Part shown: in pieces, positions 1-5,583 of the stretch
Position numbering within the stretch: position 1 is the stretch's first letter
How the letters are laid out: every line of letters begins with the position of its first letter
NCBI GenBank assembly: GCA_029565375.1
Contig: JAKQOF010000065.1
Span: forward strand, 1 to 5,583
Direction: 5' to 3'
Length of the DNA: 5,583 nt
Origin: a bacterium
Lineage (GTDB): Bacteria > Patescibacteriota > Saccharimonadia > Saccharimonadales > Saccharimonadaceae
Made by a program: the position numbers and the translations under genes
Notes under the pieces: generated by a model
Seen by the model: the letters and a program-made list of their open reading frames with translations, nothing else
Database searches by the model: none
What the model was told of the DNA's origin: nothing

Positions 1-677
1 CGAGTCACTTCCTTTTGCATATGTCCCGATTGAGGCTCGGTTGCAGCTGTTGATATATTTGTCCGCGATGCAAGCGCGCCTAATATAACGCGATACCGAT
101 CATTATCCAAATCTGCTACTGGATGCAACGCCCCGTCAATGCGCATACGAATACGAATGTGCGTGCGTTGATTCTCAATATGAATGTCACTTGCGCCGAG
201 TTTGTCCGCCTGATCAATCAGATAATCAAAGACCTCGTCGCTACCAACTGAATCAAGTGTCTTGCTCACCTCGCTCAGGGTATCGCTATCACCCTCTTTT
301 GCTATTTCGATATCATCGTAAACAACGGTTTTGGGTGGATCATAGCGATTCATAAAGACGTGGTAACTACTCGCACTTATCAGAAAGAATTCAATATTTT
401 TACCTAGGTCCTCATACTGCTTTCGTACTTGCGTAATATACGATTGAGGAGTTTGAGCCGTAATGCCAAAGCGCCATGGCTCAGACTCGTTGCCCTCTAC
501 AAGTGGCACAATCCGATTTTTGTGCATGGTCTCTACATCGAGTGCGCCTGTAACGAGCGAGAGTGTCTGTTCAACATCCCGAGAATCAAAGTAGGACAAC
601 CCAAGAATAGCTGCACGTTCCTGTGTAGACCGCTCATCAGCATCACGACGATTTTTCTGGATTGTGTCTTCGTCCAT
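1..677 (-). CDS. PilB/GspE/PulE-family assembly ATPase, N-terminal part (cut by left window edge)
   Basis: This is the 5' part (225 full codons) of a minus-strand gene that runs off the left edge, obtained by translating the reverse complement from ATG 677. Residues about 20-115 resemble the N1/MshEN domain of type IV pilus and type II secretion ATPases (LGLSYFDSRDV near 26, then HKNRIVPLVEG near 52). Residues 152-190 contain the family's typical N2 block: LIDQADKLGASDIHIE followed by IRIRMRIDGALHPV. This matches the ASDIHxE ... RxRxDG signature. EPQSGHM near 214 corresponds to the PQxGR region just before the nucleotide-binding core. Walker A, the Asp and His boxes and Walker B lie outside the window. 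By family knowledge it is a cytoplasmic hexameric ATPase that drives pilin polymerisation or pseudopilus assembly; PilB and GspE cannot be told apart here. GTG 680 is an alternative start directly before ATG 677. There is no Shine-Dalgarno, and an in-frame TGA at 687-689 limits extension. It is divergent from the RNA methyltransferase gene. Confidence 0.9.
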   Translation of the reverse strand, partial: MDEDTIQKNRRDADERSTQERAAILGLSYFDSRDVEQTLSLVTGALDVETMHKNRIVPLVEGNESEPWRFGITAQTPQSYITQVRKQYEDLGKNIEFFLISASSYHVFMNRYDPPKTVVYDDIEIAKEGDSDTLSEVSKTLDSVGSDEVFDYLIDQADKLGASDIHIENQRTHIRIRMRIDGALHPVADLDNDRYRVILGALASRTNISTAATEPQSGHMQKEVT

Positions 678-685
678 CACCGCTA

Positions 686-695
686 ATCATAGCAG
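686..695 (-). promoter_or_regulatory. Extended -10 promoter of the PilB/GspE-like gene
   Basis: The minus strand reads TGCTATGAT: a TGn extension followed by TATGAT at 691-686, one mismatch from TATAAT. No convincing -35 hexamer lies 16-18 bp upstream, as is tolerated by extended -10 promoters. The predicted transcription start near 679 falls within 2 nt of the ATG at 677, so the transcript would be leaderless or nearly so. This is a prediction from motif and spacing only. Confidence 0.5.
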
Positions 696-711
696 AAAAC
701 GTAAGCGTTTT
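696..711. repeat. Palindrome AAAACG-TAAG-CGTTTT between divergent promoters, candidate operator
   Basis: This is a perfect inverted repeat with 6-bp arms and a 4-bp spacer, near the middle of the gap between two divergent genes. It lies 4 bp upstream of the leftward -10 box and 8 bp before the rightward one (5 bp before its TG extension), so a protein bound here would cover the region upstream of both promoters. Its symmetry and position fit a shared operator. Arms of this length do occur by chance in AT-rich gaps, and no known binding consensus is recognised. Confidence 0.35.
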
Positions 712-716
712 ATAGA

Positions 717-725
717 TGTTACAAT
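717..725 (+). promoter_or_regulatory. Extended -10 promoter of the TrmH-like gene
   Basis: The plus strand reads TGTTACAAT: a TGn extension and TACAAT at 720-725, one mismatch from TATAAT. No good -35 box is visible. The expected start near 732 is 2 nt before ATG 734. That favours ATG 734 over the in-frame GTG at 728, which would lie upstream of the transcription start. Confidence 0.5.
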
Positions 726-733
726 GAGTGCAC

Positions 734-1219
734 ATGCCCGACATTATCGTTATTGCACACAACATCCGTTCAACACATAATATTGGTTCTATCTTTAGAA
801 CCTGCGAAGGATTTGGTGTATCAAAAATTATTCTGAGCGGATACAGTCCCTACCCGACACTCGCTCATGATGGTCGTCTGCCACACATTAGCGCAAAGTT
901 AACGACACAAATACACAAAACTGCCTTAGGTGCCGAGGCAATGGTTCCCTTTATTTACCAGGACACTCCCGATTTTGTATCACTACGCGCTGCAGGCTAC
1001 CGAATTGTTGGCCTAGAGCAAGACGAACGAGCGATTATGCTGTCTGATTACACGGCTCCCGGCAAAATAGCATTACTGCTCGGCGAAGAAGTCGAAGGGC
1101 TCACAGCCGACCTACGTAGTCTGTGCGATGACCTGATCGAGATACCAATGCATGGTCGAAAAGAGTCGTACAACGTGAGTGTGGCGACCGGTATCGCCTT
1201 GTACGGCCTAACTACTTAA
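734..1219 (+). CDS. TrmH-family (SPOUT) RNA 2'-O-methyltransferase
   Basis: This 161-residue protein has all three SPOUT/TrmH motifs. Motif 1 is NIRSTHNIGSIFRT at 10-23, with the Asn and catalytic Arg expected of TrmH (N16 and R22, same spacing as in known TrmH). Motif 2 is ALLLGEEVEGL at 113-123. Motif 3 is IEIPMHGRKESYNVSVATG at 135-153, with the SxNVS core (S145, N147). By family knowledge it transfers a methyl group from S-adenosylmethionine to a ribose 2'-OH in tRNA or rRNA, working as a knotted dimer in the cytoplasm. The protein is compact, with no N-terminal substrate-binding domain, so it resembles short TrmL/TrmH members more than the RlmB type. The modified base cannot be named from sequence. 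ATG 734 is preferred over GTG 728 because of promoter position; there is no Shine-Dalgarno. Its stop codon overlaps the end of convergent dnaE by 8 bp. Confidence 0.92.
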   Translation: MPDIIVIAHNIRSTHNIGSIFRTCEGFGVSKIILSGYSPYPTLAHDGRLPHISAKLTTQIHKTALGAEAMVPFIYQDTPDFVSLRAAGYRIVGLEQDERAIMLSDYTAPGKIALLLGEEVEGLTADLRSLCDDLIEIPMHGRKESYNVSVATGIALYGLTT

Positions 1220-4200
1220 AGACGACGGCGTCTTCACCCAGTATTTTCACGAGTGCACTCATCAGCTCATCATTTGCATCAACCCGAAATGGCAATTTAA
1301 TGGCCGACTTTTTCTCCGCTCCAAGTACCAATACAATATCGATTGGTCCAATAAAACGGCTACATACTTGTTTTAGCGCCAAAAGAGAATCATGGTCATC
1401 AGGATTTTTGATATGAACGTATAATTTTTTCTTTAGCAAGTCATCTATCGGCTGCAAGCGCCTCGCTGGCTTGGCATCGCCGTCAGCTGGCGCAGTCGTT
1501 ACCGGGGCTGAAATCGTCCCGATTGGCGCAACGCGTGCGACGCGCGTCGCTTTGACCGCTCCACTGGCTTTTGGTTTTTTCATTTTACTGCCTGTTGACT
1601 GATACTCATTAAGCTCCTTGTCGGTAACAAACTGGATATCATCGGCGATCATTTTTGCCTCAGTACCAATATTGCCGTCCTTGTCACGCGCGCTGATTTT
1701 TCCTGTTGCGCGAATCACATTATCCTGCACAAGCTGCGCACTGATCTGCGCATATAGACTCGGAAATACAATCACTTCACCCTCACCCGTCTTATCCTCG
1801 ATACCGACGAACGCCATTTTTGTACCGCCTTTTGTGATGATTGACCTGACCGTCGATATCAGTCCGCCGATCGTCGCACGTTTACCATCGACATCGGCGC
1901 TCATCAAGTTAAGCGGAATCACTTGCTCTTCAAAATACGCGTCGTAGTTATCCAGCGGGTGCGCACTGATATACAGACCTAGAAGTTCACGCTCCCATGT
2001 CAGTCGTTCCTTTTCGGTATGTTTTGCTGGCGCCACCTGCATGGTGATTGAAGGCTGAATCGAGGCAACGTCACCGAGCCCACCAAACAGGTCGATCTGT
2101 CCACTCAGCGTCTCTTTTTGCAATTTGCTTGCGAAAGCCTGAACTGTCTCAAGGTTAAAGAGAAGGTCCGAACGATCGCCGAGGCTATCAAAGCCGCCTG
2201 ACTTGATTAACGACTCCCAGGCCTTTTTGTTAAACTTCTGGGTACTAACCCGGCGAGCAAAATCTTCTACGCTGACAAATTTGCCGTCTTGTCGAGCACG
2301 CAGAATCTCTTCAACCGCGCCAACACCAACGCCCTTAACGGCTGCCATACCAAAGCGAATCTGGTTCTTATCCGGCACGACCGCAAACTCGACAAAGCTT
2401 TCATTCACATCTGGTGCCAAGACCGTCAGTCCCATATGTTTGCACTCTGTAATTTCAATCGCCAAACGATCAATATCGTTCTGGTCACTCGTCATCAATG
2501 CCGCCATAAACGCGTCTGGGTAGTGCGCTTTTAAGTATGCCGTCCAATACGATATCAGTCCGTAACACGCAGCATGTGATTTGTTAAAACAGTAATTCGC
2601 AAACTCTTCCAGCTGATCCCAAAACTTTTCTGCCAATTTTGCTTCTGCGCCACTGTGTTCGATCGCGCCTTTTACAAAGTCAGCTTTCACCTTACGCATC
2701 AAATCAATATTCTTTTTACCTACCGCTTTTCGCAGCGTATCAGCCTGACCGCCCGTAAAGCCAGCAAAGTCCTTTGATATCTGCATAAACTGTTCCTGAT
2801 AGACCAAAATTCCGTACGTTTCTTTCAGTGCTGCTTCAAACTTCGGGTGAAGATAACTAATCGCTTCTTCACCGTGCTTTCGTTTAATAAAGCTATCGAT
2901 AAACTGCATTGGTCCTGGACGATACAACGCAACCATTGCAATAATATCCTCAAACTGCGACGGCTTTAAATCACGTAGATACCGCTTCATACCAGCAGAC
3001 TCTAGCTGGAAAACGCCTGTGGTGTCACCGCGTTGAAAAAGTTCGTATGTTGCCGCGTCATCAAGTGGCAACGTATCAATATCGATATCGGTCTTGTACA
3101 CCTTTTTAATAATACGCAGTGCATTGTTGATTGTCGTCAGGTTTGATAGCCCCAAAAAGTCCATCTTTAACAGTCCTAACTCCTCAACAGGACCCATTGG
3201 ATACTGCGTCGAGACAACGCCTTTTTGCGCCATTTCAAGCGGCGCAAATTTAACGATGTCGTCAGGCGCAATCACCACACCAGCAGCATGAATACCATGT
3301 GATCTAATCGTCCCTTCAAGGCGCATAGCATAATCGAATACCATCTTAGCCGTAGGATTAGTCTCGTATTCACGTTTTAAGTCTGGGTCTTTTTCGACAC
3401 TGACTTTCAGCGGGATGTGACGACCTTGCACAGGTGGTGGAATCATTTTCGAAAAGCGATCTGCTTCGGCATACGGCACTTGCAAGACGCGCGCGACGTC
3501 GCGCACAGCAGCTCTTGCGGCCATTTTTCCGAACGTCACAATATTTGCGACGCGATTTACCCCATACTTTTCGGTACAATACGCAATCACTTCGTCACGC
3601 CGAGTATCTTGAATATCAATATCAACGTCGGGCATGCTAATACGGTCTGGGTTCAAAAATCGCTCAAATAGCAAGTCATAGTCAAGCGGGTCAAGCTCTG
3701 TGATACGTAGTGCATACGACAAGATAGATCCTGCTGCACTTCCACGACCTGGGCCAAAGATAATGCCACGATTTTTACCCCAGTTAATAAAGTCTTGAAT
3801 AATCAAAAAGTAGCCGTTAAAGCCCATACCATCAACGACCTTCAATTCATATGCCGCTCTTTCCAGGACTTCCTCGGGTATATGAGACTTTGCCTCATCA
3901 ACACTCAGATCAACCGTCTGTGGCTGATCAAGATCACCATAACGCCAAGCCAGTCCCCGATACACTAACTTATCCAGATAGGTCTTTTCCGACTCGCCTT
4001 CTGGTGTTGGGAACGTTGGAATCAATATTTTACCCAGTGAGAGTTCTACATCACAACGGTCTGCAATGCGACGCGAGTTCAATACTGCCTCTGGGTACGA
4101 ATCAGCCCAACGACTAATTATTTCCTTTGGGTCAGTCACGTGCAGCTCAAAATCCTTAAGGCTCATTCGCTTCTCGTCACTCAAAAATGCGCCCGTACCA

Positions 4201-4907
4201 ACACACAGCAATATCTCGTGCGCATCTTGGTCGTCGTGTGTCAAATAATGCCCGTCGCTCGTAATGACGAGTGGGATGTCTAAATCAGTCGATAATCGTT
4301 TCAAGTGCTCGTTAATTTTTGCCTGAACATCCCACGTACTGGGATAATCTGGATGGCCGTGGTCTTGCATCTCCAAATAATAACGATCACCAAAAACTGA
4401 CTTGTACCACGCAGCAATCTTTTTTGCTTCTTCGTAATTATCAGCGCGCAGATTCTCGCCAAGTTCACCACTTGCACATCCTGAAAGAATAATCAGGCCG
4501 GCATTATGTTTTTCAAGTAAGTCATGATCAACACGAGGTTTATAGTACATGCCCTCAAGGTTCGCAAGCGAGCTGAGTAGCATCAGGTTCTGATAGCCCT
4601 CGTTATTCATCGCAAGAACTGTTAAGTGATACCTGGCTTTGTCTTTTTGTGGGTCACGATCAAAGCGTGAGCGCGCGGCAACATATGTTTCAAGTCCAAT
4701 AATTGGTTTGATACCAGCTTCTTTGGCTGACTTATAAAATTCAATAGCACCGGACATCGTTCCGTGGTCCGTAATAGCAATCGCTTCCATGCCCATGGTT
4801 TTCACAGCACCAATAAGATCGGGTACTTTTGTCAAGCCATCCAAGAGACTATAGTGAGTATGATTATGCAAATGCACATAATCAGATTGTTGTAATGTAG
4901 CCCCCAT
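1212..4907 (-). CDS. dnaE: DNA polymerase III subunit alpha (DnaE)
   Basis: This 1231-residue replicative polymerase catalyses chromosomal DNA synthesis in the replisome. The N-terminal PHP domain (about 10-290) starts with HLHNHTHYSLLDG and keeps the full expected metal-ligand set: H14, H16, D23, H48, E73, H94, C144, D218 and H220. A PHP 3'-5' exonuclease is therefore plausible. In the polymerase core, FGPGRGSAAGS lies at 384-394, and the catalytic aspartates are D427 and D429 in PDVDID and D583 in KMDFLG. A helix-hairpin-helix (AAVKGVGVGAVEEI) lies near 855. QIDLF at 937-941 matches the internal beta-clamp-binding motif. An OB fold spans roughly 1005-1080, then an Ala/Thr/Pro/Lys-rich linker (about 1105-1150) leads to a C-terminal domain ending in LGEDAVVFK. 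The length fits full-length DnaE, not PolC. ATG 4907 is chosen because little sequence precedes the conserved HLHNH and a -10 box sits just upstream. There is no Shine-Dalgarno. The gene is convergent with the methyltransferase gene. Confidence 0.98.
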   Translation of the reverse strand: MGATLQQSDYVHLHNHTHYSLLDGLTKVPDLIGAVKTMGMEAIAITDHGTMSGAIEFYKSAKEAGIKPIIGLETYVAARSRFDRDPQKDKARYHLTVLAMNNEGYQNLMLLSSLANLEGMYYKPRVDHDLLEKHNAGLIILSGCASGELGENLRADNYEEAKKIAAWYKSVFGDRYYLEMQDHGHPDYPSTWDVQAKINEHLKRLSTDLDIPLVITSDGHYLTHDDQDAHEILLCVGTGAFLSDEKRMSLKDFELHVTDPKEIISRWADSYPEAVLNSRRIADRCDVELSLGKILIPTFPTPEGESEKTYLDKLVYRGLAWRYGDLDQPQTVDLSVDEAKSHIPEEVLERAAYELKVVDGMGFNGYFLIIQDFINWGKNRGIIFGPGRGSAAGSILSYALRITELDPLDYDLLFERFLNPDRISMPDVDIDIQDTRRDEVIAYCTEKYGVNRVANIVTFGKMAARAAVRDVARVLQVPYAEADRFSKMIPPPVQGRHIPLKVSVEKDPDLKREYETNPTAKMVFDYAMRLEGTIRSHGIHAAGVVIAPDDIVKFAPLEMAQKGVVSTQYPMGPVEELGLLKMDFLGLSNLTTINNALRIIKKVYKTDIDIDTLPLDDAATYELFQRGDTTGVFQLESAGMKRYLRDLKPSQFEDIIAMVALYRPGPMQFIDSFIKRKHGEEAISYLHPKFEAALKETYGILVYQEQFMQISKDFAGFTGGQADTLRKAVGKKNIDLMRKVKADFVKGAIEHSGAEAKLAEKFWDQLEEFANYCFNKSHAACYGLISYWTAYLKAHYPDAFMAALMTSDQNDIDRLAIEITECKHMGLTVLAPDVNESFVEFAVVPDKNQIRFGMAAVKGVGVGAVEEILRARQDGKFVSVEDFARRVSTQKFNKKAWESLIKSGGFDSLGDRSDLLFNLETVQAFASKLQKETLSGQIDLFGGLGDVASIQPSITMQVAPAKHTEKERLTWERELLGLYISAHPLDNYDAYFEEQVIPLNLMSADVDGKRATIGGLISTVRSIITKGGTKMAFVGIEDKTGEGEVIVFPSLYAQISAQLVQDNVIRATGKISARDKDGNIGTEAKMIADDIQFVTDKELNEYQSTGSKMKKPKASGAVKATRVARVAPIGTISAPVTTAPADGDAKPARRLQPIDDLLKKKLYVHIKNPDDHDSLLALKQVCSRFIGPIDIVLVLGAEKKSAIKLPFRVDANDELMSALVKILGEDAVVFK
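1219..1234 (-). terminator. Weak hairpin at the 3' end of dnaE, possible terminator
   Basis: A perfect 6-4-6 inverted repeat (AAGACG-ACGG-CGTCTT on the plus strand) covers the last codons of dnaE and touches the stop codon of the convergent gene. On the minus strand the stem is followed by TAAGTAG, not a real U-tract, and on the plus strand by CACCC. It is short, so a factor-independent terminator is doubtful. It is the only hairpin noticed at this junction. Confidence 0.2.
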
Positions 4908-4917
4908 ACCTGTATCT

Positions 4918-4947
4918 AGTATACTCGGACGAGCGTCCGTTTGTCTG
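4918..4947 (-). promoter_or_regulatory. Probable dnaE promoter
   Basis: On the minus strand, CAGACA at 4947-4942 (four of six matches to TTGACA) is separated by 18 bp from TATACT at 4923-4918 (five of six matches to TATAAT). The predicted start near 4911 leaves a leader of about 4 nt before ATG 4907. The gap to the upstream gene is only 55 bp, so read-through from the DUF5665-like gene could also supply dnaE transcript. Confidence 0.45.
4926..4939. repeat. 14-bp palindrome in the spacer of the dnaE promoter, candidate operator
   Basis: The minus strand reads CGGACGCTCGTCCG, symmetric except for the central two bases (6-2-6). It lies between the putative -35 and -10 boxes of dnaE, 2 bp from the -10. 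Read as CGGAC-N4-GTCCG, it differs by one base per half from the CGAAC-N4-GTTCG type of LexA site known in Gram-positive bacteria. The loop is too small and no U-tract follows in the direction of the upstream genes, so an operator fits better than a terminator. Identity of any binding protein is unknown. Confidence 0.35.
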
Positions 4948-4962
4948 TAGTAAAATGGTCAG

Positions 4963-5223
4963 CTAGCGCTGTTTTACGGTGTCAACAATAAACTGCACAA
5001 AGTCACCAACTCCGCCTGGCAGGTCAACCAAAAGATTAAGAAGCCATATGACAACCGCAATCACAATCGTACCACCCAAGACACTTCCGACACCAAAGAA
5101 GATGCCCCGAATAAAGTTCATTTTATATACTTGACGACGTGACGAGTGAAAGTCGTAAAATAGGTCTTCAATTACAGCGCGACGTGCACCAACTTCGTTA
5201 TCTTTTTTTATTTTATTAATCAT
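4963..5223 (-). CDS. Small single-pass membrane protein, DUF5665-like
   Basis: This 86-residue protein has a charged, probably cytoplasmic N-terminus (1-34, rich in Lys, Arg, Asp and Glu), then MNFIRGIFFGVGSVLGGTI leading into one long hydrophobic helix at about 39-67. It ends in a short amphipathic tail (GGVGDFVQFIVDTVKQR). The pattern LFYDFHSSRRQVYKMNFIRGIFFGVGS resembles, from memory, the DUF5665 family of small membrane proteins, whose function is unknown. Gly residues at 40, 44, 46, 50 and 51 could pack helices together. Its start lies 8 bp after the stop of the ytxH-like gene, and no Shine-Dalgarno is seen, so translation probably depends on coupling to that gene. A hydrophobic protein with no catalytic motif; a role in the envelope is an inference. 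Confidence 0.8.
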   Translation of the reverse strand: MINKIKKDNEVGARRAVIEDLFYDFHSSRRQVYKMNFIRGIFFGVGSVLGGTIVIAVVIWLLNLLVDLPGGVGDFVQFIVDTVKQR

Positions 5224-5231
5224 TGATCAGA

Positions 5232-5507
5232 TTATTTTTTGCTGTTAAAGCCTTTTTTCGCACCTTCTACTGCACGCTCTGTACGACCCTTAAGGTCTTC
5301 GGCCTTTGCTTTAGCATCGTTTGTGACTTCAGCTGCTTTTCCCTTAACCTCAGTGACTTTTTGTGAAGCTTTTGCTTTTACATCGCTTGCTTTTGCTTTA
5401 ATGTCCGCACGTGTCTCTTTGCCACTTTTTGGTGCGGTAAGGATTCCTGCAACAAGCCCAACTGCTGCTCCTAGAATTGCTCCGAGTGCGAATTTTCCTT
5501 TTGACAT
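5232..5507 (-). CDS. YtxH-like / LEA-like small membrane-anchored protein
   Basis: This 91-residue protein begins MSKGKFALGAILGAAVGLVAG, a Gly/Ala-rich hydrophobic segment at 5-24 of the kind found at the start of YtxH-domain proteins. LTAPKSGKETR follows, also typical of that family. Residues 33-86 are almost entirely Lys, Ala, Glu, Asp, Val and Thr with repeated KAKA units (37-40, 44-47, 66-69), resembling the amphipathic helices of late-embryogenesis-abundant proteins. YtxH-type proteins are linked to general stress in Bacillus; the biochemical role is not established. The start at 5507 is chosen because AAAGGAG ends 6 nt before it and because the family motif starts there; a longer TTG start at 5567 would add 20 residues with no domain match. 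The gene starts 1 bp after the stop of the preceding gene, and the DUF5665-like gene follows after 8 bp, suggesting an operon. Confidence 0.85.
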   Translation of the reverse strand: MSKGKFALGAILGAAVGLVAGILTAPKSGKETRADIKAKASDVKAKASQKVTEVKGKAAEVTNDAKAKAEDLKGRTERAVEGAKKGFNSKK

Positions 5508-5508
5508 A

Positions 5509-5583
5509 CTATTCTCCTTTTTTATTCTTGGTAAACTTCTTGATATAACGGCCGACAATCTCTGCAATGAACAATGGAGATGT
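5509..5583 (-). CDS. C-terminal end of an unidentified gene (cut by right window edge)
   Basis: Reading the minus strand from the right edge gives 24 codons and a TAG stop at 5511-5509: TSPLFIAEIVGRYIKKFTKN followed by KKGE. The tail is hydrophobic and then strongly basic (Lys and Arg), like the cytoplasmic end of a membrane-associated protein, but too little is present to assign a family. Support for it being real comes from position: its stop is 1 bp from the ytxH-like start and the Shine-Dalgarno of that gene lies in its last codons, a common arrangement for translational coupling in an operon. Confidence 0.55.
   Translation of the reverse strand, partial: TSPLFIAEIVGRYIKKFTKNKKGE
5514..5520 (-). 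promoter_or_regulatory. Strong Shine-Dalgarno for the ytxH-like gene
   Basis: The minus strand has AAAGGAG, then 6 nt (AATAGT), then ATG at 5507. It decides the start of the ytxH-like gene and is the only clear Shine-Dalgarno in the window. It overlaps the last codons of the preceding gene. Confidence 0.8.

Noticed and set aside
429..686. Plus-strand open frame of 85 codons at the left end
   Set aside because: It lies antisense to the PilB/GspE-like gene, has no domain-like pattern and no promoter or Shine-Dalgarno; the minus frame carries the recognisable ASDIHIE motif.
728..733. GTG 728 as the start of the TrmH-like gene
   Set aside because: It would lie only 2 nt after the -10 box, upstream of the predicted transcript start, and adds just two residues; ATG 734 fits better, though GTG is not excluded if another promoter is used.
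1618..4248. Several open frames of 60-109 codons on both strands inside dnaE
   Set aside because: They are out-of-frame shadows of a fully conserved dnaE reading frame, with Ser/Arg/Ile-rich translations and no family resemblance.
4926..4939. 14-bp palindrome as a terminator for the upstream small-gene operon
   Set aside because: The loop is 2-4 nt and the minus strand continues with AGTATACTAG, with no U-tract.
4967..4978. CAGC-GCTA-GCTG hairpin at the end of the DUF5665-like gene
   Set aside because: A 4-bp stem and a weak ACCATTTTAC tail are not enough for a terminator call.
5508..5567. TTG 5567 as the start of the YtxH-like protein
   Set aside because: The extra 20 residues match nothing and overlap the end of the preceding gene, while ATG 5507 has a strong Shine-Dalgarno and starts the family motif.
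1..5583. TGA recoding, as in Gracilibacteria or Absconditabacteria, because no gene here stops with TGA
   Set aside because: The 1231-codon dnaE frame and the other genes have no in-frame TGA and use normal GGN glycine codons; five stops are too few to draw a conclusion.
1..5583. Mobile elements, CRISPR arrays, tRNA or rRNA genes, riboswitches, prophage or defence systems
   Set aside because: No transposase or integrase, no regularly spaced repeats, no cloverleaf or rRNA-like stretch, and no gap longer than 60 bp was found; the window is essentially all housekeeping and small envelope genes.

Overview
This window looks like ordinary core chromosome from a bacterium of the Patescibacteria/CPR type, possibly Saccharibacteria. 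The pointers are a long DnaE with an intact PHP domain, a PilB/GspE-type pilus ATPase, a YtxH-like plus DUF5665-like pair of small membrane genes, very tight gene packing, and little use of Shine-Dalgarno sites. The lineage is an inference from gene content and sequence style. No marker gene is present to prove it. All five visible stop codons are TAA or TAG, but the long DnaE frame contains no in-frame TGA, so nothing suggests a recoded genetic code.

Layout from left to right: (1) the N-terminal 225 codons of a minus-strand PilB/GspE-family ATPase, cut by the left edge; (2) a divergent intergenic gap of about 56 bp with two back-to-back extended -10 promoters around a perfect 6-4-6 palindrome; (3) a plus-strand TrmH-type SPOUT RNA methyltransferase; (4) an 8-bp tail-to-tail overlap into a minus-strand dnaE that fills two thirds of the window; (5) a 55-bp gap with a probable dnaE promoter and a 14-bp palindrome; (6) a minus-strand run of three closely spaced genes read towards dnaE: the last 24 codons of an unidentified gene, a YtxH/LEA-like protein, and a DUF5665-like single-pass membrane protein.

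Functionally this is a mix of housekeeping (replication, RNA modification), surface machinery (type IV pilus or secretion motor) and small envelope proteins. I found no mobile element, CRISPR array, RNA gene, defence system or clearly novel system. The points worth a second look are regulatory. At least three genes have a -10 box placed 8 to 10 nt before the start codon with no Shine-Dalgarno, which suggests leaderless or near-leaderless mRNAs, while the ytxH-like gene has a strong Shine-Dalgarno. Palindromes sit inside both promoter regions. DnaE keeps every residue expected for PHP metal binding, so it may proofread for itself. No gap without a gene exceeds 60 bp.
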